DNA of 46,554 bases from an uncultured Candidatus Saccharibacteria bacterium (GCA_948868795.1 CAQRDK010000008.1:1-46554); one strand, 5' to 3'; shown: positions 33,199 through 41,025, numbered from the stretch's first letter. Translations and numbers: made by a program. The notes: generated by a model from the sequence alone, not told the origin.

Positions 33199-34419
33199 AT
33201 GAGTGCTACATCTCAAAATACTAATGCTATTTCACAAGCTAACCCGTCTGGCGCGACTAGTCAACAAGTCGTCTTTGTCCCGCCAAAATCCGAAAAGAAG
33301 TCCGACGCCGGCTTCAAAATCTTCGTCATCACCTTCTTGGTTCTGACTTTCGCCGCTGCTGGTGGCGCCCTCGGTCTTTCACTTTACAATTATCTTGAAG
33401 GTGATGCTCCGCTCACCATCAACTACGGCTCCGACGGCAATTCCGCCAACTTCACCGAAGGATCAATCGCTGAAGTCGCCGCCCGCGTTGCTCCCGGCGT
33501 CGTCTCTATCTTAACCGAGACCCGCACGACCAGCTGGTTCGGCCAATCCTCGACCCAGACTTCCGCCGGTACCGGTATGATCGTCACTAGCGACGGCTAC
33601 GTCTTGACCAACAAACATGTCATCGAAGGCGCACGCTCGATTTCTGTCATCCTCGACGACGGCACGACTTACGAAGACGTTGAACTCGTCGGTTCCGACC
33701 CGCTAAACGACGTCGCTTTCCTCAAAATTAAAGACACTAAAGACCTTCCAGCCGTCACACTCGGCGACTCGAAGACCATCAACGCCGGCCAGCAAGTCAT
33801 CGCTATCGGCAACGCTCTCGGCCAGTATCAAAACACCATCACTTCCGGCATCATCTCCGGCACCGGCCGCTCCCTGACCGCCTACAGCAGCGACATGTCC
33901 TCTTACGAAAACCTGACCGACATGATTCAAACCGACGCTGCCATCAACGCTGGTAACTCCGGCGGCCCACTCGTCAACGCTGCTGGCGAAGTCATCGGCA
34001 TCAACACCGCGACCAGCTCCGACGCCGACGGCATCGGTTTCGCTATTCCTATCTCTAGCGTGAAAGGCATACTCAAAAACCTCATCGCCAGCGGCAATGC
34101 CACCCGCGCCTACCTCGGCGCCTACTACATCAACCTCACGCCCGACATCGCCGAAGCCTACGAACTCCCCGTCTCGAGCGGCGCCTACCTCTACACGACC
34201 ACCAGCCAGAACCCAATCACCTCCGGTAGTGCCGCCGAAAAAGCTGGCCTCGAAGCTGGCGACATCATCACGAAAGTTAACGGCATCGAAATCGGCCGCG
34301 CTGGCACCCTTTCTACCCTCATTGGCGAATTCGCCCCCGGCGACACCGTCCAGCTCACGGTTATCCGCGACGGCAAGGAACACACCATCAACCTCACCCT
34401 TGACGCTTACAAAAACTAG
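33199..34419 (+). CDS. htrA: HtrA/DegP-type serine protease with PDZ domain
   Basis: 406 aa. Cytoplasmic Ser/Asn/Gln-rich start, membrane helix (about 40-63), trypsin-like domain with the triad H140 (TNKHV), D171 (LNDVAFLK) and S254 (GNSGGPLV), and one PDZ domain (about 300-400). It degrades or refolds damaged exported proteins on the outer face of the membrane. One N-terminal helix plus one PDZ matches Gram-positive HtrA. It has an AGGAG site and ends in a perfect hairpin terminator. Confidence 0.96.
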   Translation: MSATSQNTNAISQANPSGATSQQVVFVPPKSEKKSDAGFKIFVITFLVLTFAAAGGALGLSLYNYLEGDAPLTINYGSDGNSANFTEGSIAEVAARVAPGVVSILTETRTTSWFGQSSTQTSAGTGMIVTSDGYVLTNKHVIEGARSISVILDDGTTYEDVELVGSDPLNDVAFLKIKDTKDLPAVTLGDSKTINAGQQVIAIGNALGQYQNTITSGIISGTGRSLTAYSSDMSSYENLTDMIQTDAAINAGNSGGPLVNAAGEVIGINTATSSDADGIGFAIPISSVKGILKNLIASGNATRAYLGAYYINLTPDIAEAYELPVSSGAYLYTTTSQNPITSGSAAEKAGLEAGDIITKVNGIEIGRAGTLSTLIGEFAPGDTVQLTVIRDGKEHTINLTLDAYKN

Positions 34420-34442
34420 CCCCGCCTAGCTCATCGCCTATC

Positions 34443-34473
34443 AAAAAGTGTTGTAAAAATCACAACACTTTTT
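34443..34473. terminator. Bidirectional terminator between htrA and prmC
   Basis: AAAAAGTGTTGT (34443-34454) pairs with ACAACACTTTTT (34462-34473), 12 bp. The symmetric A/T flanks serve both convergent genes. Confidence 0.88.
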
Positions 34474-34487
34474 CTTAACTATTTTAA

Positions 34488-35327
34488 CTAAACTCCCCGA
34501 AAAACCATCCCAAACCCCTCCGCCTTCACCAGAGAAAAACCCTGCTCCCCCGCAAACTGGATCAACGCCTCATGCTGGCACGGATCCGCCTCGAAAAGTA
34601 TATATTTAGCAAACCCCTCTCCGCGCGCCTTCATCTGTAAAATCAACTTTTTATACAGCGCCAACCCCCCGTCCTCCGCATACAGCGCCAACTTCGGCTC
34701 GAAGTCGAGCGTTCTCTTGTCTAACCACTCCCATTCCTCATCCACATATGGCAAGTTCGCCACTAAAACATCGAAACCGCCCGAATCATCCGGCAAATCC
34801 TCCAACAAATCCCCCCGATAAAACTCCACTCCCGCCCCCAAAGTCGCATTGTTCTCCCTCGCCATCTCCAACGCCCCCTCGCTCACGTCTGTCGCCACGA
34901 CCTTCGCCCGCGGAAACTCCGCCGCCAGCGTCACCGCAATACATCCGCCTCCCGTCCCAATCTCCAAAAACTTCGGCTTCTCCGACAAATCTAGCCCGCG
35001 AACCAGCTCAATCAGCCCCTCCGTCTCCGGACGGGGAATCAAAACCTCCGGCGAGACCTTAAACTTCCGCCCATAAAACTCTTTGAACTCAAAAATATAC
35101 GCTAGCGGCTCCCCGCTCGCTCGCCGCGCCGCCACTTCATTCGCCAGAATCGCCAAATCTTCAGAAATCTCGTCCTCCCCATGCGCCGCCAACCAACTCC
35201 GATCCACCCCTGCACCGCCCAAAGCAGAATCCCCTGGCGCAAAAAACCGCACCGCAACCAACTCCGCATCTAGCGCATCAATCCGAGTCCGAGCCTCCGC
35301 CAACCATTCACTAATCGTCATCGCCAC
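34488..35327 (-). CDS. prmC: Release factor glutamine methyltransferase
   Basis: 279 aa. Methylates the glutamine of the GGQ loop in release factors, using S-adenosylmethionine. Family opener RPETEGL (99-105), SAM site EIGTGGGC (122-129). The catalytic NPPY motif reads NLPY (191-194): the second position is Leu, while the substrate-binding Asn and PY remain. The N-terminal helical domain is present. It follows prfA (its substrate's gene) by 65 nt on the same strand, the usual prfA-prmC pairing. Confidence 0.92.
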   Translation of the reverse strand: MAMTISEWLAEARTRIDALDAELVAVRFFAPGDSALGGAGVDRSWLAAHGEDEISEDLAILANEVAARRASGEPLAYIFEFKEFYGRKFKVSPEVLIPRPETEGLIELVRGLDLSEKPKFLEIGTGGGCIAVTLAAEFPRAKVVATDVSEGALEMARENNATLGAGVEFYRGDLLEDLPDDSGGFDVLVANLPYVDEEWEWLDKRTLDFEPKLALYAEDGGLALYKKLILQMKARGEGFAKYILFEADPCQHEALIQFAGEQGFSLVKAEGFGMVFRGV

Positions 35328-35392
35328 ACTCCCGTCACTTCAAAAAACTCCAAGAACTCAAAACCCTGCAGCCAAAACCGCCTCAAAGCCGT

Positions 35393-36439
35393 CTATTCTC
35401 CCGCCGCAGCTGCCCGCTCCGCCTTCGTCAGCTCATGAATCAAATCTTCAATGTCTCCATCCATCGCCGCCGGCACGTTCGACCGCGAATAATGCACCCG
35501 GTGATCCGTAATCCGATCCTGCGGGAAATTATAAGTCCGAATCTTCTCGCTCCGGTCGCCCGACCCAATCAACGACTTCCGCGCGTCGCTCGCCGCCTTC
35601 ATTTCTTCCTGCTTTTGCTTCTCGACAAGGCGCGACCTGAGCACCGCCATCGCCTTCACCCGGTTCTGTTGCTGCGACCGCTCATCCTGCATCGCGACAA
35701 CAATCCCCGTCGGCAAGTGCGTAATCCTGACCGCCGAATCCGTCGTATTCACCCCCTGACCGCCGTGCCCACCCGACCGATAAATATCAATCCGCAGGTC
35801 ATCCGGCTTAATCTCAATATCCGTCTCTGCCGCTTCCGGCAAAACCGCCACCGTCGCCGTCGACGTATGAATCCGCCCCTGGCTCTCCGTGACCGGCACT
35901 CGCTGCACCCGGTGCACTCCGCCCTCAAACTTCATCTGCCCATACGGCTTCTCCCCCGAGACCCGAAGCACAACCTCTTTCATGCCGCCCGCTTCGTTCT
36001 CATTCTGGCTCATTAGTTCGACGCGAAGCCCATGCCGCTCCGCATATCGCACATACATCCGGTAAAGTTCACCCGCAAACAGGGAAGCTTCATCCCCGCC
36101 CGCCCCAGCGCGAATCTCCATAATCGCCGGCTTGTCATCCGCCGGATCATGCGGCAATAACTTCTCCTCCAGTTCCGCCGATAGCTCATCCACTTTCAAT
36201 CCTAAAATCCGCACATCCTCCCGCGCCATTTCCCCTAGCTCCGGATCATTCACCAATTCCGTCGCCTCTTCCAAGTTCCGTTTCGCCTGCTCAATTTCCC
36301 GCGCCAAATCCAAAATCCCGTTAATCTCCGCCAATCTCCGCGACTTTTCCGCAAAATCCGGGCTCGCATAAGCCTCCGGCTGCGCCAAAAACGCCTCAAT
36401 TTCAACTTTTTCGTTCTCAAACTTCTGGAAATCTAACAT
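35393..36439 (-). CDS. prfA: Peptide chain release factor 1
   Basis: 348 aa. Terminates translation at UAA and UAG. Stop-codon recognition PxT motif PVT (182-184) in RVPVTESQGRIHTS, which marks RF1 rather than RF2; catalytic GGQ (226-228) in SGGHGGQGVNTTDSAVR. Length is normal. A TGATATAAT box on the minus strand (36450-36458) lies 10 nt before the ATG, so the leader is minimal. TGA is used as a stop by several genes here, so RF2 should be encoded elsewhere. Confidence 0.96.
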   Translation of the reverse strand: MLDFQKFENEKVEIEAFLAQPEAYASPDFAEKSRRLAEINGILDLAREIEQAKRNLEEATELVNDPELGEMAREDVRILGLKVDELSAELEEKLLPHDPADDKPAIMEIRAGAGGDEASLFAGELYRMYVRYAERHGLRVELMSQNENEAGGMKEVVLRVSGEKPYGQMKFEGGVHRVQRVPVTESQGRIHTSTATVAVLPEAAETDIEIKPDDLRIDIYRSGGHGGQGVNTTDSAVRITHLPTGIVVAMQDERSQQQNRVKAMAVLRSRLVEKQKQEEMKAASDARKSLIGSGDRSEKIRTYNFPQDRITDHRVHYSRSNVPAAMDGDIEDLIHELTKAERAAAAGE

Positions 36440-36449
36440 ATTCTATGCT

Positions 36450-36458
36450 ATTATATCA
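36450..36458 (-). promoter_or_regulatory. Extended -10 (TGATATAAT) for prfA-prmC
   Basis: Minus-strand TATAAT at 36450-36455 with TGA in front, 10 nt before the prfA ATG. Confidence 0.65.
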
Positions 36459-36503
36459 TATGTAAGGCCTCTCCACACTATTATTCCCGCCTTGCCAGAC
36501 CGT

Positions 36504-36580
36504 GGTTCTTTAGCTCAGTTGGCTAGAGCGTACGATTCACATTCGTAAGGTCATTGGTTCGAGCCCAATAAGAACCACCA
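36504..36580 (+). tRNA. tRNA-Val(CAC)
   Basis: 77 nt with encoded CCA. Acceptor GGTTCTT/AAGAACC, D-arm GCTCAGTTGGCTAGAGC, anticodon stem TACGA/TCGTA with loop TTCACAT giving CAC (reads GUG), T-arm ATTGG/TTCGAGC/CCAAT. All stems pair. Confidence 0.95.
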
Positions 36581-36620
36581 CAATTTTGATTTATTTAATT
36601 TTCACTAAAATCATTTAGCT

Positions 36621-36830
36621 ATGGAAGCAATTCTCATCGTCATCGGCATCCTCACTATCATCACCCTAGCCGTTGGCATCTACCGCCTCGCCAACCGCGA
36701 CAAACACGAAGCCAGCATCCTCCGCGTCCACGGCAAAGTCCAGCGCCGCGAAAACTTCAGCACCGTCATCTTCGCCATCATCTCCATCATCGGCCTCTTC
36801 GCCCTCCTTTTCATCTTCACCGCCCTCTGA
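36621..36830 (+). CDS. Small two-helix membrane protein
   Basis: 69 aa: helix 1 about 3-23, a basic loop (RLANRDKHEASILRVHGKVQRRENFS), helix 2 about 47-68. No family recognised. No SD; a TAAAAT box ends 9 nt before the ATG, so the mRNA may be nearly leaderless. It lies between tRNA-Val and pth. Codon use (ATC, CTC, GTC) matches the host style, which supports it as real. Confidence 0.6.
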   Translation: MEAILIVIGILTIITLAVGIYRLANRDKHEASILRVHGKVQRRENFSTVIFAIISIIGLFALLFIFTAL

Positions 36831-36922
36831 TATAATATTTTCCATGACCTGCGCGAAGTATCCATACAAAAGATTTTAATCTTTTGGTGATGCGAGCCGC
36901 AGCATATTTCTGATTCTATCTA

Positions 36923-36931
36923 TGATATAAT
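36923..36931 (+). promoter_or_regulatory. Extended -10 (TGATATAAT) for leaderless pth
   Basis: TGA 36923-36925, TATAAT 36926-36931, 7 nt before the ATG at 36939; no SD. Confidence 0.7.
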
Positions 36932-36938
36932 CAGAAAT

Positions 36939-37454
36939 ATGAAACTCATCGTCGGCCTCGGCAACCCTGGCCCAGAATACAACTTCACCCGCCACAACTT
37001 CGGCTTCCTCGCCCTCGATTTTTATGCCAAAATTCACAACCTCGAACCCTGGCAAAAGCCCAAGTTCCACGCCCTCTGGCTGAAATCCGGCGACAAAATC
37101 TTCATCAAACCCCAGACTTTTTACAACGACTCTGGTCGCGCCGTCGCCGAATTCGCCAATTTCTACAAAATCCCCCTCGAAAACATCCTCATCATCTGCG
37201 ACGACTTCAATCTTCCGTTCGACAGTTTCCGCTACCGCGCCAAAGGCAGTAGCGGCGGCAACAACGGCCTCAAGTCCATCTCCGAATATCTCCATACGAC
37301 CGATTTCCCGCGCCTCCGCCTCGGCACGGGGAACGACAAACTCCGCCAAAAACTCGGCGACGTCGACTTCGTCCTCAGCCGCTTCACCCCCGAAGAAAAA
37401 TCCTCCCTCCCCGACCTCCTCTCAAAAATCGCCGCCGAAATCGACCGCCTCTAG
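36939..37454 (+). CDS. pth: Peptidyl-tRNA hydrolase
   Basis: 171 aa, slightly short of the usual 185-195. Recycles tRNA from peptidyl-tRNA dropped by ribosomes. Family start MKLIVGLGNPGPEYNFTRHNFGF with N9 and the catalytic H19, the central DDFNLPFD segment carrying the acidic partner, and GSSGGNNGLKSI for tRNA binding. Leaderless. A 12-bp hairpin follows 24 nt after the stop. Confidence 0.96.
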   Translation: MKLIVGLGNPGPEYNFTRHNFGFLALDFYAKIHNLEPWQKPKFHALWLKSGDKIFIKPQTFYNDSGRAVAEFANFYKIPLENILIICDDFNLPFDSFRYRAKGSSGGNNGLKSISEYLHTTDFPRLRLGTGNDKLRQKLGDVDFVLSRFTPEEKSSLPDLLSKIAAEIDRL

Positions 37455-37471
37455 GCATAAAACCACTTAAC

Positions 37472-37505
37472 AAAAAGTTAGCCCCCTAGCATTGCTAGGG
37501 GGCTA
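37472..37505 (-). terminator. Terminator of the 37626-37802 gene
   Basis: TAGCCCCCTAGC (37479-37490) pairs with GCTAGGGGGCTA (37494-37505), 12 bp. On the minus strand a T5 run follows (37472-37476). In the plus direction, after pth, no T-run is present. The stretch 37506-37625 holds a small CCACAT/ATGTGG hairpin and nothing else I can name. Confidence 0.75.
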
Positions 37506-37625
37506 CCCACATCTGATGTGGCAAATTTTAAGCTACTTGGAAAAAGAAAAAGCATCGGCTCCAACAGCGAGTCAACCCCGCAATCTCCGCTCTAACGGTT
37601 CAGCGAAGCGACTCGCAGGCGCCAA

Positions 37626-37802
37626 TCAGTCCTCAGCAGAATCTTCCACCTTGTTAGCCTTGACGGCGGCGGCCTCCTCGGCCGCTTCCTTATGCATAGT
37701 GTCGAGCGCCTGCCGCACGGCCTTGTCGCCCTGCTGACGCGCTTTTTTGACGTCGTTGCGCTTGGCGATTCTCGCCTGCGCCGCCCTGCTCTGCTTGCTC
37801 AT
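37626..37802 (-). CDS. 58-aa charged protein of unknown function
   Basis: Begins MSKQSRAAQARIAKRNDVKK; the C-terminal half is acidic and Ala-rich (EAAEEAAAVKANKVEDSAED). Predicted all-helical and soluble, possibly nucleic-acid binding at its basic start. A GGGAGGG site 6 nt before the ATG and a strong terminator after it support a real gene. Codons are GC-rich (AAG, GCC, CAG), like the next two genes and unlike pth. No family recognised. Confidence 0.65.
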   Translation of the reverse strand: MSKQSRAAQARIAKRNDVKKARQQGDKAVRQALDTMHKEAAEEAAAVKANKVEDSAED

Positions 37803-37920
37803 GGAATACCCTCCCTGCTATCTTCGCCCGCCTCGTTTACGGACAGAATCATCATGAATCAGTTATCAGCTTCAGCCGGTCATTAACCTCACGCAACCAG
37901 CCACAAGGCTGGTACCGCAT

Positions 37921-38418
37921 TTAGGCCTCGCCGTCCTCCGGCGCCTCCTCGGCTTCCTCAGCCGCCGGCTCCGCATACAGCACAGCCGAACTCCGGCTCA
38001 CGCGCGCCATGTGCAGCTTATCCGCCGGACAATACACCAGCACGAACTGCGTGCCCGCCTTGAAAGCCGACAGCCCCTGGCCGTCGTCCAGACCGTTCGT
38101 GACGCCCATCGGGACATCCTCAACGACCTCGACGTGAACCTCCAGCTCACGGTGCGTGGAATCCATCATCTTCTTGGCATCCTTGCGCCGGCGCTCATGG
38201 ACATCCGTCACGCGCAACTTCGCCGTCACGCGGCCAATCAGCGTGCTGTTGTCCTGACCGCGCACCTTGCGCATCAGCTCCATCTTCTGGATCTCACCGC
38301 TTTCCTTGGCCGCCCGCAGATCATACTCGCCGGCCACGCCGTAAGCCCACACATCGAACTTTGGCATACCGCCCACCGGCGCCTTGCGCTCCATCGCGCT
38401 GTTCTTCTCTTCCATCAT
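37921..38418 (-). CDS. Hypothetical soluble protein (codon-atypical island)
   Basis: 165 aa without signal peptide or membrane helix. The middle (about 50-145) alternates strands and charged loops (STLIGRVTAKLRVTDVHERRRKDAKKMMDSTHRELEVHVEVVEDVP), and the tail is acidic (EPAAEEAEEAPEDGEA). No family recognised. AAGGAGG lies 11 nt before the first of two possible ATGs, with a TATTAT box on the minus strand further up. Codon use favours AAG, GAG and CTG. A hairpin ACCAGCC/GGCTGGT (37896-37913) follows the stop. Probably functionally linked to the small gene downstream. Confidence 0.7.
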   Translation of the reverse strand: MMEEKNSAMERKAPVGGMPKFDVWAYGVAGEYDLRAAKESGEIQKMELMRKVRGQDNSTLIGRVTAKLRVTDVHERRRKDAKKMMDSTHRELEVHVEVVEDVPMGVTNGLDDGQGLSAFKAGTQFVLVYCPADKLHMARVSRSSAVLYAEPAAEEAEEAPEDGEA

Positions 38419-38613
38419 TTTATTAACTACCTCCTTGAGGCATAATACTCCAGGCTCATCCGATTTTCCGCCAAATTCCAGTCATTCGCATCCTAAAACG
38501 CCAATGTCAAAAATTCAGCAAAATTCATATCGTTTCGCCCAGGCAACCTCCATTATAACACTCCATTTTCTCTCTGTCAATCTCAAAAAATCCCCAAAAA
38601 TGTGATAAAACTA

Positions 38614-38642
38614 TTGACATTTATGCTTATCTGTGCTACAAT
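38614..38642 (+). promoter_or_regulatory. Consensus promoter of the 38755-39327 gene
   Basis: TTGACA (38614-38619), 17 nt, TACAAT (38637-38642) with TGC in front. The leader of about 105 nt can form AGGCTGGC/GCCAACCT (around 38684-38711) and GAGCC/GGCTC hairpins before the SD. Confidence 0.82.
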
Positions 38643-38754
38643 GGAAGTAATCCGGCAAATCCAACACACCACCGGAGCAACCGAGGCTGGCAAGTCTCAA
38701 TCGCCAACCTAGTATCGAGCCATCACGGCTCCATTAACAAGGAGGAAATCAACT

Positions 38755-39327
38755 ATGAAAACTGTGACCATGAAAAAAGGCCAGTCCCCCATCATCATCC
38801 GCGTCGGTTCCGCCGACAAGAACACCAAGCTGACCGTCGAGGAGCTGTGGGCGAAGTCCGCCCCCAAGTGCCACGACCACGTCAAGCTCAAGCTGTTCAA
38901 GGCCTACGAGGACCCGCAGAGCGGCGCTACCACCTTCATCGACGGCATCTCCGACAAGGAGACTGAGATCGAGATGGAGATCAACGGCGCCATTGCGCGG
39001 AACTCCCGCGGCACCGTCGCCATGTTCCTGGGCCACATCTGCGGCCCCGTCACCCTCCCCGGTAAGGACATCCGCATCAGCGAAATGAGCGATCCGAACA
39101 AGAAGGATGACGACAAGGTGGGATTCAGCGAGGCAACGACGTTCGTCCAGTTCATCTGGGACGAGGGCAGCCAGACCGGCGAGATTCGGCGCTACATCAA
39201 CAGCGCCTTCGACGTCCGTCTGGGCACCATGCACGCAGGTTTTCCGATCGACAATCCCGAGGACGACCGCACGCCCGTCCCCGCCGGCTGCATCAAGCCC
39301 GTCAAGGAGGACGACATCAACGCCTGA
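38755..39327 (+). CDS. Hypothetical soluble protein (codon-atypical island)
   Basis: 190 aa, no signal or membrane helix, rich in Asp, Glu and Lys. Segments such as SPIIIRVGSADKNTKLTVEELWAKS and GTVAMFLGHICGPVTLPGKDIRISEMSDP suggest a compact beta-rich domain, but I do not recognise the family. AAGGAGG before the ATG, a consensus promoter and a structured leader point to high expression. Codon choice is strongly AAG/GAG/CTG, unlike host genes (AAA/GAA/CTC), a sign of transfer or of expression-driven selection. A +1-frame open stretch continues after its stop. Confidence 0.75.
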   Translation: MKTVTMKKGQSPIIIRVGSADKNTKLTVEELWAKSAPKCHDHVKLKLFKAYEDPQSGATTFIDGISDKETEIEMEINGAIARNSRGTVAMFLGHICGPVTLPGKDIRISEMSDPNKKDDDKVGFSEATTFVQFIWDEGSQTGEIRRYINSAFDVRLGTMHAGFPIDNPEDDRTPVPAGCIKPVKEDDINA

Positions 39328-39484
39328 GGCGTTTGATGACTACGTTTCTCCGCCACCGGACAGCCTGACCAACTGGCGCTATCGTGTCACCGCCAAAAGC
39401 TCCCTCGCGGAGATCATGGCGGCACGGATTCCGGACGTCTACGGCAAACATCCCCAACGACCACAGCTGCCGTCCCCATCATAG
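39326..39484 (+). other. Coding-like +1-frame extension after the 38755 gene
   Basis: Directly after the TGA at 39325-39327 the +1 frame reads about 50 codons (FDDYVSPPPDSLTNWRYR...AEIMAARIPDVYGKHP) to a TAG at 39482-39484, with the same GC-rich codon style. It has no good start: the only nearby ATG is out of this frame. It may be a C-terminal part cut off by a one-base change or read by frameshifting. The ordinary C-terminus of the upstream protein could equally be complete. Confidence 0.35.
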
Positions 39485-39502
39485 CATACCCTCCCTCTCT
39501 TT

Positions 39503-39543
39503 AGGCCCTGCCGAGCGCACTGTGCGCGAAGCGGGGCCTTTTT
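39503..39543 (+). terminator. Rho-independent terminator
   Basis: AGGCCCTGC (39503-39511) pairs with GCGGGGCCT (39531-39539), one G-U pair, ending in a T5 run. It closes the 38755 transcript after the +1-frame stretch. Confidence 0.8.
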
Positions 39544-39600
39544 ACGTCTCCAAATCTCCCTGTACCTAAACCCCTTTCATAAACCACAGACACCTTAACC

Positions 39601-40668
39601 TCACTTCATCGCCCACTTATTCGCCCCGAGCGCCCGCACTCGCCCCTTAATCTCCAGCATCGTCATCGCCTGGCTAAACTCCGCCGCCTGAAGCGCCACA
39701 CTGGCCAAAATCTCTTCCCCGTCCCGCACGCCCGCCGCCAAAACCCGCAAAATCGCCGTTTCTTCCTCAGTATCGCCCGAAATTTCCGCCACCTGCCTTT
39801 TAGGCGAACGCCGCGGAGTAGGGAACAATAGCTCCAGAACATCCTCCACCCCAGTATACGGCGTCGCGCCTTGACAAATCAGCCGATTACACCCCCTTGA
39901 CATCGGACGCGTTATATCTCCTGGCACCGCGAAAATCTCCCGCCCCTGCTCTAGCGCGTGTGCGGCTGTATTTAGCGACCCGCTCCTCTCCGCCGCCTCC
40001 GGTATCACCACAACGTCCGCCAGCCCAGAAATCAAGCGATTTCGCCTCAAAAAGCATGTTTTCGCATGATAATCCCGCCCCTGAACCGCCCCAGGCGGCA
40101 ATTCGCTCATCACGCACCCGCCAGTTTTCACAATTTCCTCCGCCAAACCCCGATGCGCCTGCGGATAAATCTCATCAATCGGCGTCCCGAGCACCGCCAC
40201 CGTCACCCCGCCCGCCTCCAGCGCACCCCTATGCGCAATCGAATCAATCCCATACGCCAGCCCCGAAACCACCACTCCGCCCCGCTTCGCCACAGCATAA
40301 GCCAGCTCATGCGCCACCATCTCGCCATATTCCGTCGGTTTTCTCGTCCCCACGATTGCCACCGCCTTCGGTCGCTCTCCCGGGCCTTTCAAGCCTCCCT
40401 CAACCTTTTCGAGACTTCCGCCAGTCTCCATCCGAGAATCCATCACCAAAGGCAATTGCCGAGCCGCCATTTTTACTCCTTCGTCCACCACAGCCACCCC
40501 GAAAGATACCTTTTTGTCCACCCCAAAAACCCGATTTTTCGGCATTTTTCCATAAAAATATAACATTTTAGGCGCAAGCGCAATAGACGCTAACACCTCT
40601 GTAAAATCGGCCTCTTGGGGTAGAATTTCGTTGTTTTGTGAAAGAAAATGTGAAAAAAGTATTGACAT
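39601..40668 (-). CDS. dprA: DNA-processing protein DprA (Smf)
   Basis: 355 aa. Loads RecA onto incoming single-stranded DNA in natural transformation. Rossmann-like core: AIVGTRKPTEYG, VSGLAYGIDSIAHRGALEAGG, TVAVLGTPIDEIYP, SELPPG, and FLRRNRLISGLADVVVIPEAAERSGSLNTAAHALEQGREIFAVPG, the family signature. A short C-terminal winged-helix-like region (about 285-355) follows. Its ATG (GGAG site) lies inside the -35 region of the divergent RNA promoter at 40662. It suggests that this cell takes up DNA, as is proposed for Saccharibacteria. Confidence 0.95.
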   Translation of the reverse strand: MSILFSHFLSQNNEILPQEADFTEVLASIALAPKMLYFYGKMPKNRVFGVDKKVSFGVAVVDEGVKMAARQLPLVMDSRMETGGSLEKVEGGLKGPGERPKAVAIVGTRKPTEYGEMVAHELAYAVAKRGGVVVSGLAYGIDSIAHRGALEAGGVTVAVLGTPIDEIYPQAHRGLAEEIVKTGGCVMSELPPGAVQGRDYHAKTCFLRRNRLISGLADVVVIPEAAERSGSLNTAAHALEQGREIFAVPGDITRPMSRGCNRLICQGATPYTGVEDVLELLFPTPRRSPKRQVAEISGDTEEETAILRVLAAGVRDGEEILASVALQAAEFSQAMTMLEIKGRVRALGANKWAMK

Positions 40669-40690
40669 TTAATTCTCCGTGTGCTATAAT
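40662..40690 (+). promoter_or_regulatory. Consensus promoter of the ~330-nt RNA
   Basis: TTGACA (40662-40667), exactly 17 nt, TATAAT (40685-40690) with TGC in front: the best match to consensus in the window. The -35 box overlaps the dprA start codon on the other strand. Confidence 0.88.
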
Positions 40691-40696
40691 GCTTAT

Positions 40697-41025
40697 TAGT
40701 TAGAGTTAATTGCATCACATAGCTCCAACTGTACCTAAATAAATCATAATTTTGCTACAAGTTATAATCTTCGGATTTTAACCTGTAATACAAAATTGCG
40801 TGCTTTTGAAACCCCTAGGGTTTGCGATTTCTCTTTTTTGGTCGCAGACTGTAAGTATTACCTCCACTTTTAGGGTCACTTTCGAAGGCATAGCAATCCC
40901 TGTAACCGGCGGACCCCGCGATTGTGTGAGGTGGGTCGCGCTTCTGGGGCAACCCGGAGTCGAACGACGATGCGTTATAGGGCCAAATAGCCCCAGGTGA
41001 TGCCCACCCTTACCTGGGGCTTTTT
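40697..41025 (+). ncRNA. Putative structured ncRNA of about 330 nt
   Basis: No credible ORF, but full transcription signals. Helices by eye: AGTTAGAGTT (40698-40707) with AGCTCCAACT (40721-40730) right at the start site; AAACCC/GGGTTT (40809-40823); TGCGA/TCGCA (40823-40846); GCGG/CCGC (40909-40919). A 7-bp stem (40942-40948 with 40953-40959) is capped by a GCAA tetraloop of GNRA type. It ends in a 10-bp terminator, AGCCCCAGGT (40989-40998) with ACCTGGGGCT (41012-41021) plus Ts. I see no RNase P, tmRNA, SRP or 6S signature. The strong promoter suggests an abundant RNA. Confidence 0.65.

Noticed and set aside
37492..37737. Plus-strand 81-codon frame after pth
   Set aside because: It starts in a hairpin and lies antisense to the 58-aa gene, which has an SD, coherent codon use and a terminator.
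40697..41025. tmRNA or RNase P RNA
   Set aside because: No tRNA-like ends with a tag frame, and no GAGGAAAGTCC-type or ACAGAA-type conserved cores on either strand. GGGGCAACCCGGAGTCGAAC only superficially recalls a tmRNA 5' end.
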